Shown here piece by piece: positions 30,088-36,885 of a stretch of DNA of 36,885 bases (position 1 is its first letter; every line of letters begins with the position of its first letter). The stretch comes from CAYYNP01 sp964472545. Its GTDB lineage: Bacteria > Planctomycetota > Planctomycetia > Pirellulales > Thermoguttaceae. A program made the translations under genes and the position numbers. The stretch spans positions 1 to 36,885 of the forward strand of contig CAYYNP010000065.1 of assembly GCA_964472545.1 (NCBI GenBank), read 5' to 3'. The notes beneath the pieces were generated by a model. It saw only the letters and a program-made list of their open reading frames with translations. It was not told the DNA's origin and made no database searches.

Positions 30088-31197
30088 ATGAATTGCCCAC
30101 TGCGCACGTGGCTTTGGCTTGGCGTCTTGGTGGCGGTGGTTTGCCCGCCGGCGTTGGGCCAGGGCCCTGCTGCCCCAGGCCCTGCTGCCCCGGACCCTGC
30201 TGCCCCAGGCCCTGCTGCCCCGGGCCCTGCTGCTTTGGCGGCACCCATCCCCGCATACCGCGAATTGGCCCCCGGTGTGATGAAATCGGTGGACAATGCG
30301 CGGCAATGGAGGGAGTTGTTCAGCCGGCACGACGTGGTCGAGTTGCTGGCCGCCCGGCCCGATTTCGATTGGGCCAAGTTCGTCACCTTTCGGCACCATA
30401 CCTACGCGCTGAAGTTCCAGTTCAAGCCGATGCGGATGATCTGGGTCGACATTCCGCAGCCCAACGGCTACATGCAGAAGACGCTGATTTGGTACATGGT
30501 CTATAGCGTGACCAACGAGAAAGTGGCCGAACGGAGTTACGACGCCAAATTCAACGTGGAAACCGAGGACGGCATGCTGAAGGTGCGATTCGACGACGGC
30601 GAGTCGCCGCCCCCGTACGGCTGGATGGAGCCTGAATTGCAGCCTGACGGCACGTATCAGGCCAAGTCGACGAACGACTCGATCCGCTTCATCCCCTCCT
30701 TCCGGCTCGACACGCGCGAGACGGTCGAAGACGACAGCATCGTCAACGCCCTGCGGCCGGACGAACTGATCCCCATCGCCCTGGGGCCCATCCGCCTGCG
30801 GGAAGACCCGAATCGGACCTTTCTGAACACCGTCGAGATGTGCCGAGAGATCGCCGAGGGTGAAACCGTCTGGGGAATCGTCACCTGGAAGGGCGCTTTG
30901 CGATCGAAGGCCGTCGACCCCCAGGCCGAGGGCGTCGATCCGCGGACCGACCGTTTCACCGTCTACATTGAGGGGCTGACCAACGCCTACCGCTGGAGCG
31001 ACGAGAAGGACGGTTACAAGGCGGGCGATCCGATCGGCACGGGCCGGATATTGGCCCGCAAGACGCTGAAACTCAACTTCTGGCGTCCCGGGGACGAATA
31101 CCTTCAACACGAGCGCGAGATCCGCTACGGAATCCCGGCCCGGCTCAGCGCCGATCCGGACCGCCGAGAGCTTGATTACGAGTGGGTCTACCAGTAA
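30088..31197 (+). CDS. Secreted hypothetical protein with Pro-Ala repeat linker
   Basis: This 369-residue protein has a signal peptide (residues 1-24, ending PPALG-Q) followed by about 25 residues of GPAAP/DPAAP repeats, then a globular domain from about residue 55. Recognisable blocks are VMKSVDNARQWRELFSRHDVVELLA, FVTFRHHTYALKFQFKPMR and TLIWYMVYSVTNEKV. The last suggests an Ig-like or beta-sandwich fold that deals with a small peptide or protein partner, but I do not recognise the family. The protein has no cysteine motifs or catalytic signature. I place it in the periplasm or attached to the cell surface. The gene lies just upstream of rpmA where rplU often sits in other bacteria, but it is not rplU. 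Confidence 0.75.
   Translation: MNCPLRTWLWLGVLVAVVCPPALGQGPAAPGPAAPDPAAPGPAAPGPAALAAPIPAYRELAPGVMKSVDNARQWRELFSRHDVVELLAARPDFDWAKFVTFRHHTYALKFQFKPMRMIWVDIPQPNGYMQKTLIWYMVYSVTNEKVAERSYDAKFNVETEDGMLKVRFDDGESPPPYGWMEPELQPDGTYQAKSTNDSIRFIPSFRLDTRETVEDDSIVNALRPDELIPIALGPIRLREDPNRTFLNTVEMCREIAEGETVWGIVTWKGALRSKAVDPQAEGVDPRTDRFTVYIEGLTNAYRWSDEKDGYKAGDPIGTGRILARKTLKLNFWRPGDEYLQHEREIRYGIPARLSADPDRRELDYEWVYQ
30163..30237 (+). repeat. Five tandem 15-bp units (coding)
   Basis: Units of GGCCCTGCTGCCCCA/G run from 30163 with near-perfect identity (unit 3 begins GA). They encode GPAAP or DPAAP. The unit length is a multiple of three, so copy-number changes would alter linker length without frameshift. Confidence 0.85.
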
Positions 31198-31330
31198 AAT
31201 AACGGGTTCGCCGGTCGTGGCCCATGCGGCGTAGCCGGCCTGGTTTGACGTAACCTGTTGTTTTTCAGGATGTTCCGTTTTCGCTCGGCCCCTGGCTTGG
31301 GGTGAAGAATCTGCGTAGAAGGGTACCCCG

Positions 31331-31579
31331 ATGGCACACAAAAAGGGACAAGGCTCCAGCCGCAACGGACGCGACAGCAACGCCCAGCGGCGTGGCGTGA
31401 AGCGATTTGGCGGCGAACAGGTCCGAGCCGGCAACATCCTGGTCCGCCAGGTTGGCAACAAGTTCCACCCCGGCAAGGGGGTTGGCCAAGGCAACGACTA
31501 CACCCTCTACGCCCTGATCGACGGCTACGTCAAGTTCGACCGCGGCGGCCGGCGGATCCACGTGGTCGACGCGGCCTAG
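31331..31579 (+). CDS. rpmA: 50S ribosomal protein bL27
   Basis: The 82-residue product MAHKKGQGSSRNGRDS..QRRGVKRFGG is a clear bL27, including AGNILVRQ.G.KFHPG.GVG.G.D and the C-terminal YALIDGYVKF. Its N-terminal tail reaches the peptidyl-transferase centre. The usual AGG after MAHKK is GQG here. AAGGG 8 nt upstream is the likely ribosome site. The usual upstream partner rplU is missing, and downstream obgE is separated from it by two extra genes. Confidence 0.97.
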   Translation: MAHKKGQGSSRNGRDSNAQRRGVKRFGGEQVRAGNILVRQVGNKFHPGKGVGQGNDYTLYALIDGYVKFDRGGRRIHVVDAA

Positions 31580-31712
31580 ACGGGCCGGAAGTCCACGCTG
31601 GACGCCAATCGTCGCGTTCCGTACGATGGTGGCCGGTGCGCGGATGCCGTGGCGAATTCCAGGGGCACTTCTTTGACGTTCGACCGAGGACGGCCGGGAA
31701 AGAGAGCCTGCC

Positions 31713-32954
31713 GTGATCGAGAAGCTGACTCTGGTCGACTTCAAGAATTTCTGTGGCGCTGATCTGCTGCCCGGGGATTTCACCCTGCTGGTCGGTGCGA
31801 ACGCGTCCGGAAAGAGCAACCTGCGCGATGCGTTCCGCTTCTTGCACGGGATCTCGCGCGGGTACACGCTAGCCGAGATTATTGGCGAGAAGTGGGGCGA
31901 AGGGGGGCGACAGTGGAATGGCATTCGGGGCGGTACGAGCGAGGTGGCATACTTAGGAGAATCCTCGTTCAAGCTGCAGGTTTCTTTGGAGGGCATGTAC
32001 TACCGCATCGACGTGGCGCTACCATCTCCGCAAGCGCCGCCGTTCGTCATTGAGGAGATGCTTCACAGGGCAGGACAAATGGTATTTGACGTCAGTCTGG
32101 ATGACCCCAAGCGCGTCGGTGCTGCCCCTCCGTTAGTTTCTGCCAGATTCGCCGAGCGGACTGCTGACGCAAGGAAGGCGGAACGAGGGCAGTTCCTTCA
32201 AGGCCAGCCGATACTCCCGCAGGTCGCGGCGCGGCGCGATGTTCCAACAGATGCGCGCAAATATGCAGCGTCCATCATAGAATCGCTGGCTTCGATCCGC
32301 TTCCTCGACCTCTTACCAGACGCAATGCGTCGCCCCTCTCTCCCCGGACAAGACATCCTCGGCGGCGGCGGCGAGAACCTCTCGTCGGTGCTGCAAGCGA
32401 TCTGTGCGAACGAAGATTCCAAGCGAGCCGTGCTCGAGTGGATCAAGGAACTGACGCCGCAAGACGTCGTCGACTTCGAGTTCGTTCCCGACCAAACCGG
32501 GAAGATCCTCGTTTCGCTGGTGGAATCGAACGGCAGCAAGACTTCGGCGTACAGCGCATCCGACGGCACGTTGCGCTTCCTGGCCATGATCGCTGCGCTT
32601 CTCGGCCCGAACCCGTCGAAGCTCTACTTCTTTGAGGAGTTAGACAACGGCATCCATCCCACGCGGCTGCACTTGCTGCTGCAACTGATCGAGCAGTGTG
32701 TGAAGGAGCGCGACATCCAGGTGGTCGCCACGACACATTCGCCGCAGTTGCTCGGCTTCCTCAGCGAGAAGGCCCGTGAGAGCGCCTCGTTGATCTATCG
32801 CCTGGAGGGCCAGCCGGACGCCCGGATTCGCCGGATTGTGGATATTCCAGAGGCACGGCGCGTGCTGGAGACGCAGGACTTGGCCCAATTGCACTCCTCC
32901 GGCTGGCTGGAAGACGCGGTGGCCTTCACCGAGGCGGAGCAGGCGTCGTCATGA
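31713..32954 (+). CDS. AAA/ABC-type ATPase of the OLD/AAA_21 class, probable defence-module ATPase
   Basis: The 413-residue protein is an SMC/ABC-like ATPase: Walker A GANASGKSN at 28-36, a divergent ABC signature SDGTLR at 283-288, Walker B FFEELDNGIHP with the Glu pair at 308-309, and the H-loop His342 in TTHSPQ. KLTLVDFKNFCGADLL at the start is the typical AAA_15/21 N-terminus. The middle region (about residues 60-270) has no recognisable domain. It begins with GTG; no strong ribosome site is seen. The stop overlaps the start of the next gene by 4 nt (ATGA), so the two are coupled. Such ATPase + DUF4276/TOPRIM-like pairs resemble defence pairs such as AbiL, PARIS and OLD-type systems. Confidence 0.85.
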   Translation: MIEKLTLVDFKNFCGADLLPGDFTLLVGANASGKSNLRDAFRFLHGISRGYTLAEIIGEKWGEGGRQWNGIRGGTSEVAYLGESSFKLQVSLEGMYYRIDVALPSPQAPPFVIEEMLHRAGQMVFDVSLDDPKRVGAAPPLVSARFAERTADARKAERGQFLQGQPILPQVAARRDVPTDARKYAASIIESLASIRFLDLLPDAMRRPSLPGQDILGGGGENLSSVLQAICANEDSKRAVLEWIKELTPQDVVDFEFVPDQTGKILVSLVESNGSKTSAYSASDGTLRFLAMIAALLGPNPSKLYFFEELDNGIHPTRLHLLLQLIEQCVKERDIQVVATTHSPQLLGFLSEKARESASLIYRLEGQPDARIRRIVDIPEARRVLETQDLAQLHSSGWLEDAVAFTEAEQASS

Positions 32955-33535
32955 ACGTGCTGGTGATTCCCGAGGACTTCCGCAAGGATCAATACGTACT
33001 CAAGCCGATCGTCAGGGCCATGTTCGATGCCATCGACAAGCCGCGGGCTAACGTCCGGATCTGCCTTGATCCGCTGCTGGGCGGCGTCGATCAGGCGACA
33101 GGCTTCGCCCGGCTTGCGGATATTATCGAGCGCTACGAAGGGATGGTCGACGTGTTTCTGCTGATCGTCGACCGGGACGGGAAGCCCGGAAGACGTGCGG
33201 CGTTGGACAACATCGAACGGAAGGCCGCGGCGAAGCTGAAGCCTGATCGCGTCTTCCTCGCCGAGAACGCCTGGCAAGAGATCGAGGTCTGGGCACTGGC
33301 CGGGCATCGCTTGCCCGACGATTGGTCGTGGAAGGATGTCCGCAGCGAGATCCATCCGAAGGAGCGGTACTTCGAGCCTTTTGCCGCCGACCGTGGGCTG
33401 AGCCAAGAGCCGGGCGGCGGCCGCAAGACGTTGGCCCAAGAGGCCGCCGGTAACTACCGCCGAGTTCGCTCGCGATGCCCGGAGGACGTTGTGGCACTCG
33501 AGGAACGGCTGGGCGCGCAGATCACGGCATCCTGA
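32951..33535 (+). CDS. DUF4276/TOPRIM-like partner protein
   Basis: The 194-residue protein starts MNVLVIPEDFRKDQ; Glu8 after the first strand and Asp74/Asp76 (LLIVDRDGKPG) after a later strand match the E...DxD metal pattern of TOPRIM folds. FLAENAWQEIEVWALAG is the E.E.W block I associate with DUF4276. It overlaps the ATPase gene by 4 nt, and obgE starts 14 nt after its stop. In related defence pairs the TOPRIM-like protein is the nuclease or effector and the ATPase the sensor; that role here is inference. DUF4276 remains formally uncharacterised in many genomes. Confidence 0.75.
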   Translation: MNVLVIPEDFRKDQYVLKPIVRAMFDAIDKPRANVRICLDPLLGGVDQATGFARLADIIERYEGMVDVFLLIVDRDGKPGRRAALDNIERKAAAKLKPDRVFLAENAWQEIEVWALAGHRLPDDWSWKDVRSEIHPKERYFEPFAADRGLSQEPGGGRKTLAQEAAGNYRRVRSRCPEDVVALEERLGAQITAS

Positions 33536-33537
33536 GG

Positions 33538-33543
33538 TATAAT
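33538..33543 (+). promoter_or_regulatory. TATAAT 6 nt before the obgE start codon
   Basis: A perfect -10 hexamer ends 6 nt before ATG 33550, which would place transcription start at or near the first codon (leaderless mRNA). No -35 match is visible at 16-18 nt spacing. Confidence 0.35.
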
Positions 33544-33549
33544 CTCCCC

Positions 33550-34566
33550 ATGTTCATCGACGAAGTCGAAATCTACGTCGAGGCCGGCAAAGGGGGTGAC
33601 GGGTGCGTCAGCTTCCGGCGGGAGAAATATGTGCCGCGCGGCGGGCCGGACGGCGGCGACGGGGGACATGGCGGCAGCGTGGTCGTGGTGGCCCAACAGG
33701 GCGTCGATAGTCTCACGGCGCTGGCCCATCGAAAACACTGGCGGGCCAAGAACGGCCGGCCGGGCAGCGGGGCGAACCGCCACGGGGCCTCGGCAGACGA
33801 GCTGGTGATCCGCGTGCCGCCGGGCACCGTGATCGTTGATGCAGAACACGGGCATGTCCTGAAGGACCTCGCCGACGAAGATCGGGTGGTGGCCGCCCGG
33901 GGCGGCAAAGGCGGCAAAGGTAACACCCGCTTCAAATCGGCCACCAACCAGGCCCCGCGCGACTCGACCCGCGGCGAGCCGGGCGAGTCCCGCATGCTGC
34001 GGCTGGAATTGAAGGTGATCGCCGACGTGGGGCTGCTGGGCAAACCCAACGCCGGCAAGAGCACGCTACTGAGCCGCCTCTCGCGCGCCCGGCCGGAGAT
34101 CGCCGCCTATCCGTTTACAACCAAACACCCCAACCTCGGCCGCGTGCAGATCGATCGCGACCGGTCGTTCATCATGGCCGACGTGCCGGGCCTGATCGAA
34201 GGGGCCCACGCCGGCGTCGGGCTGGGGCACGAATTCCTCCGCCACGTCGAACGGGCAGGCATCCTGGTGCATCTTGTCGAGCCCGAGCCGTCCGACGGAA
34301 CTGACCCGGTGGCCAACTATCGCGCGATCCGCGAGGAACTGCTCAAACACGACGCCGCGCTCGGCGAACGCCCGGAGATCGTGGCCGTGACCAAGGCCGA
34401 CCTGCCCGGCGGCGAGATGGTGCAAGCAGAGTTGGCCGAGAAGTTGGGCGGCGAGGTGGGCGGCGAGGTGCTGCTCATCTCGGCGGTCACCGGACAAGGG
34501 CTCAACCGGCTCGTCGGCGCGATTGCGGCTGCGCTGGATGCGGAGAATCGCAAAGACGTCTGGTAA
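33550..34566 (+). CDS. obgE: GTPase ObgE/CgtA
   Basis: This is a 338-residue Obg GTPase acting on 50S ribosome assembly and stress response. The glycine-rich Obg domain (MFIDEVEIYVEAGKGGDG, GGPDGGDGGHGGSV, GGKGGKGN) spans residues 1-158. The G domain follows: G1 GKPNAGKS at 164-171, a switch I block YPFTTKHPNLG, G3 DVPG at 211-214, G4 TKAD, and the C-terminal SAVTGQGLNRL (G5). No long C-terminal extension is present. Start ATG 33550 gives the invariant MFIDEV; the upstream frame is not conserved. Usually obgE follows rpmA directly; here the two defence-like genes lie between. Confidence 0.96.
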   Translation: MFIDEVEIYVEAGKGGDGCVSFRREKYVPRGGPDGGDGGHGGSVVVVAQQGVDSLTALAHRKHWRAKNGRPGSGANRHGASADELVIRVPPGTVIVDAEHGHVLKDLADEDRVVAARGGKGGKGNTRFKSATNQAPRDSTRGEPGESRMLRLELKVIADVGLLGKPNAGKSTLLSRLSRARPEIAAYPFTTKHPNLGRVQIDRDRSFIMADVPGLIEGAHAGVGLGHEFLRHVERAGILVHLVEPEPSDGTDPVANYRAIREELLKHDAALGERPEIVAVTKADLPGGEMVQAELAEKLGGEVGGEVLLISAVTGQGLNRLVGAIAAALDAENRKDVW

Positions 34567-34586
34567 ACCCGTGACTCCCGCCGATC

Positions 34587-35402
34587 ATGCCGCCATTGCC
34601 GATTATCGCCGCCGACGTGGGCAACGCCCGAACTAAGCTGGGGCTGTTCGCGCCGGGCACCGAAACGGCTTTGCCCGAGCCGGCCGGAACGCTCCGATTC
34701 CCGAATCGCGAACCGATCGCAGATCGGATCACCACCTGGCTCGAGGGCGCTGCAATCGACGGTGCGACCGACCTCGTAGACCGGCGGCTGGCGTGGTGGA
34801 TCGGCAGCGTGAACCGCCCGGCCGTAACGCGCCTGCTCGATTGGCTCCACACGCACCGCCCGGACGACCCGATCACGCTGCTCTCGGCGGCCGACTTGCC
34901 GCTTGAGGTCACCCTGCCGCGGGCGGACATGGTCGGCATTGATCGCTTGCTGGACGCCATGGCCGCCAACCGGCTGCGCGAACCGGGGCGTGCGGCGATC
35001 GTGGCCGACTTGGGCTCCGCGATCACGGTCGATGCGATCTCCGCCGCCGGCGAGTTCCGCGGCGGCGCCATCCTGCCGGGCATCGGTATGTCGGCCCGGG
35101 CGATGCACGAGTTCACCGACCTGTTGCCGCCGGTCGAGATGTCGGAACTCGCCACCCCGCCACCGGCGCTGGGCACGTCGACCGAGCCGGCCATGCGATC
35201 GGGCCTCTATTGGGGCGCGGTCGGGGCGATCCGCGAACTAATCTCTCGGCTGTCGGAAGACGGCCACGCCGCGGCGAACGTCTTCATCACCGGCGGCGCG
35301 GGCCCGGCCGTGGTGGAGTTGATCGGCCGCAGCGCCCGGCACGTCCCCCACTTGACGCTGGCCGGCATCGCCCTGGCCGCACAAGCCCGCCGGCAACGGT
35401 GA
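34587..35402 (+). CDS. coaX: Type III pantothenate kinase
   Basis: CoaX phosphorylates pantothenate in the first step of coenzyme A synthesis. The 271-residue protein has IAADVGNARTKLGLF (Asp10, the phosphate-site motif), VGIDRLLDAMAA (the G.DR motif), and VADLGSAITVDAI with a further catalytic Asp, then GGAILPGIGMSARAM and FITGGAGPAVVELIG. These match the ASKHA fold. Several positions differ from standard (DLGS for DAGT). It follows obgE by 20 nt and is likely co-transcribed. It lacks a clear ribosome site. Confidence 0.9.
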   Translation: MPPLPIIAADVGNARTKLGLFAPGTETALPEPAGTLRFPNREPIADRITTWLEGAAIDGATDLVDRRLAWWIGSVNRPAVTRLLDWLHTHRPDDPITLLSAADLPLEVTLPRADMVGIDRLLDAMAANRLREPGRAAIVADLGSAITVDAISAAGEFRGGAILPGIGMSARAMHEFTDLLPPVEMSELATPPPALGTSTEPAMRSGLYWGAVGAIRELISRLSEDGHAAANVFITGGAGPAVVELIGRSARHVPHLTLAGIALAAQARRQR

Positions 35403-35493
35403 GCGGGCCGATCGGTCTGCCAGAGGTTCCCGTGTTCTACGAACGAACCCCTTCGATCTGGGGGAAAGCGTGCATAGCCACTCATCGTCCATG

Positions 35494-35499
35494 TATAAT
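35494..35499 (+). promoter_or_regulatory. TATAAT upstream of the Spy-like gene
   Basis: A perfect -10 hexamer about 100 nt before the ATG at 35597. The -35 region is weak. Just ahead of the gene GAGGAG (35583-35588) is a good ribosome site. Confidence 0.4.
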
Positions 35500-35596
35500 G
35501 CCGCGCGTCGATATCTCGCCCGCTGTGGGAATCGTTCCATCGGAACGAGCGGCCGTGGCGAGATCGTTTTGACCGGTTTCTAGAGGAGACACACTG

Positions 35597-36142
35597 ATGA
35601 AGACCGTACGAATCGCCCTGGCCATGGCCGTTACCCTCTCGATCGCGATCCCTGCGATGGCGCAGGAGCGGAAGGGCCAAGGCAAGCGGGGCCAACTCAG
35701 CGCGATTGGCCGCGTGATGATCCGGATGGGCAAGCTCAACGACACCGTCAAGGGACTCGATCTCAGCGACGAGCAGCAGGAGAAGCTCAAGCAGCTTCGC
35801 GAAGAGACCGGCCCCAAGATGGGAGAAGCATTCGGCAAACTCCAAGAGATCCTCACCGAAGAGCAGCAGAACGCCGCCAAAGAAGCCGCCAAGAAGGCCC
35901 ACGAGGCCGGCAAGGAAGGCCGCGACATCATGCTCGCGGTCCAGGCAGCCGTGAAGCTCACCGACGAGCAGCAGAAGAAGATGGACGCGCTGGTCAAAGA
36001 GGTGTTTATGCCCCTAAGCCGCGAGGTCACCAAGGGCATCATCTCGATCCTCACGCCCCAGCAGCGAGAAGCCGTCAAGAAGGCCATGGCGCCGAAGGGC
36101 GGCCCGCGGCGGAAGACGGCGGAAGAGAAGGACGGCGAATAG
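35597..36142 (+). CDS. Periplasmic LTXXQ/Spy-like helical protein
   Basis: This 181-residue protein has a signal peptide ending AMA-Q (about residue 22). The rest is charged, helical and repetitive: LDLSDEQQEKLKQLRE, EILTEEQQNAAKEAAK, VKLTDEQQKKMDALVKE, ILTPQQREAVKKAM. L[ST].[DE]Q.. four-residue motifs recur, as in Spy/CpxP and planctomycete LTXXQ proteins that bind unfolded proteins or metal in the envelope. GAGGAG 8 nt before the ATG fixes the start. The C-terminus is basic and then acidic. Monocistronic, converging on the next gene. Confidence 0.8.
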   Translation: MKTVRIALAMAVTLSIAIPAMAQERKGQGKRGQLSAIGRVMIRMGKLNDTVKGLDLSDEQQEKLKQLREETGPKMGEAFGKLQEILTEEQQNAAKEAAKKAHEAGKEGRDIMLAVQAAVKLTDEQQKKMDALVKEVFMPLSREVTKGIISILTPQQREAVKKAMAPKGGPRRKTAEEKDGE

Positions 36143-36152
36143 GCCGTACGAC

Positions 36153-36201
36153 AAAGCCGGGTGGCATGCTCACGGGAGAGATGGGGATGTCGCCCGGCTT
36201 T
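36153..36201. terminator. Inverted repeat between convergent genes
   Basis: AAAGCCGGG (36153-36161) pairs with CCCGGCTTT (36193-36201); extension to GGCAT/ATGTC gives 13 of 15 matches. The right arm ends in the TGA of the minus-strand gene. The loop is about 31 nt, so a bidirectional terminator is only likely if a shorter inner hairpin forms. Confidence 0.4.
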
Positions 36202-36686
36202 CACTTCCTCTTCTTGGACCCCATCACGAACAACCGAGTTGCGTTCTCGTTCGCTTCGTCAACGTCGTAGACGGTGACTGTGGAATCTTCGGGGAGGCTG
36301 TCAACGAAACGCGTTTCCTCATCCTCTTCGAAAGGCAGGGCCCATGATGTCTTGCCGTCGCGACTACGAACACAAAACAACAGGACACGCGTCTCAAGAA
36401 CCTCTCTGAGCTTTCCCAGAAACGCCTCGTCGCCGCTTGCCCCGGAAAGAACGGGCTTGGCGGTCTTGGCGATGTCGTCAACGGATGTAAGGTACAGTGA
36501 AGGATTCGTTGGAGAGCAGTACTGCGTGGCCTCTGCAAACTCCTCCTTGTCCTGAAAGAGATGGAAGTCCGTTGACGTGGCGCATCTCCATAAGTACCAC
36601 TCCACGAAGACCGGCGATCCCCTGGCAAAGAGAGCATCGATCGCTTCTGTGGCTTCTCTTGTGCCAAGACGCAAGCCGACACGCAC
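36201..36686 (-). CDS. Hypothetical protein, 161 residues
   Basis: The frame is protein-like (SPVFVEWYLWRCATSTDF, YLTSVDDIAKTAKPVL, LLFCVRSRDGKTSWALPFEEDEE) but I do not recognise a family. Predicted soluble, alpha/beta, acidic, with a basic KKRK C-terminus. The start is uncertain: GTG 36686 is the only plausible initiator before an in-frame TAG about 20 bases upstream, and no ribosome site is seen, so it may be a 5'-truncated gene. It is less G+C-rich than the coaX region. Its stop is in an inverted repeat. Confidence 0.55.
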   Translation of the reverse strand: MRVGLRLGTREATEAIDALFARGSPVFVEWYLWRCATSTDFHLFQDKEEFAEATQYCSPTNPSLYLTSVDDIAKTAKPVLSGASGDEAFLGKLREVLETRVLLFCVRSRDGKTSWALPFEEDEETRFVDSLPEDSTVTVYDVDEANENATRLFVMGSKKRK

Positions 36687-36788
36687 GCATTCGCAAGTAC
36701 CTGTCTAGATTGAACATGTCAGTGGCGTCCTCGATGAAGCTGGGGGCGGATAGAGTGTCGATGTGTGTTTCTTGGCGGCGCAGACCTT

Positions 36789-36808
36789 CCGGGGGCTTCC
36801 GCCCCCGG
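36789..36808. repeat. GC-rich hairpin
   Basis: CCGGGGGC-TTCC-GCCCCCGG, an 8-bp perfect stem in the non-coding end of the window. Similar in plan to the other intergenic palindromes. Confidence 0.6.
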
Positions 36809-36834
36809 CTATTGCCCCACCGATACAACACGTC

Positions 36835-36885
36835 TCCTCACTAACCACTACTCACTCCCCACTCCCCACTCCCCGCTCCCCACTC
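36835..36885. repeat. C-rich CACTCCC tract at the window end
   Basis: Irregular CACTAACCACTACTC, then CACTCCC units with a single G, running to the last base. It matches the tract at 13411-13483 in composition and motif. Confidence 0.7.

Noticed and set aside
30163..30237. CRISPR-like array
   Set aside because: Units are contiguous 15-mers without spacers and lie inside a coding frame.
29926..31494. Minus-strand open frame of 522 residues opposite the secreted hypothetical gene and rpmA
   Set aside because: It covers rpmA antisense and has no recognisable domain.
31599..31627. TGGACG-17-TACGAT as promoter for the ATPase gene
   Set aside because: Both boxes match the consensus weakly in GC-rich DNA; not strong enough to list.

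Overview
The window is high-GC bacterial DNA, most likely from a planctomycete of the Pirellulales type. No rRNA or marker phylogeny is present, so this rests on gene content: a secreted type-I sulfatase, four Tat-exported sugar or phosphoester enzymes, a large PD40/di-haem c protein of the hydrazine-synthase-alpha-like family, a membrane leucine-rich-repeat protein carrying the FSLRTLL motif, a fused SRPBCC/TIGR01777 epimerase, and many short palindromic intergenic repeats. I see no rRNA, tRNA, CRISPR array, transposase or phage gene.

Layout. 1-1266 is a gene cut by the window edge: a GH67 alpha-glucuronidase-like C-terminal domain joined in frame to a truncated GH28/pectin-lyase-like helix. 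1326-4309 holds a B12/radical SAM enzyme (minus), a 71-residue protein bracketed by identical palindromes, and a Tat-exported sugar isomerase-like TIM barrel. After a 123-bp nested palindrome comes the plus-strand run 4590-15537: the hydrazine-synthase-alpha-like secreted haem protein, a secreted glycoside-hydrolase-like protein, a short coding remnant, then an ACS-type MFS transporter, a Gfo/Idh/MocA dehydrogenase, a tartrate/malate dehydrogenase-like enzyme, a kynurenine-formamidase/cyclase-fold hydrolase and a DUF1537 four-carbon acid-sugar kinase. The last five look like one operon for uptake and breakdown of a small sugar acid.

15616-18647 (minus) encodes the epimerase and the sulfatase. 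18952-22215 is accessory: an aldo/keto-reductase-like protein without its usual Tyr and Lys, an LRR membrane protein lying between two copies of a 24-bp sequence from the reductase 3' end, and an orphan Imm7-like immunity protein. 22274-26320 (minus) encodes a double-esterase protein, a CPPED1-like phosphoesterase and TilS. 26455-29746 holds another Tat-exported Gfo/Idh/MocA protein and a GntP-type permease with a large hydrophilic insertion. 30088-36142 is largely conserved core (rpmA, obgE, coaX, a Spy-like chaperone), but a two-gene ATPase + DUF4276/TOPRIM-like cassette with the look of an anti-phage module sits between rpmA and obgE. A hypothetical minus-strand gene and repeats end the window.

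The common theme is acidic and sulfated plant or algal polysaccharide use: glucuronidase and pectinase-like domains, sulfatase, esterases, sugar-acid transporters and kinase, and exported oxidoreductases. The best candidates for something undescribed are the ATPase/DUF4276 cassette, the sugar-acid operon that pairs a DUF1537 kinase with a tartrate-dehydrogenase-type enzyme, and the palindromic repeat families. Function assignments come from recognised motifs only; no database search was possible.
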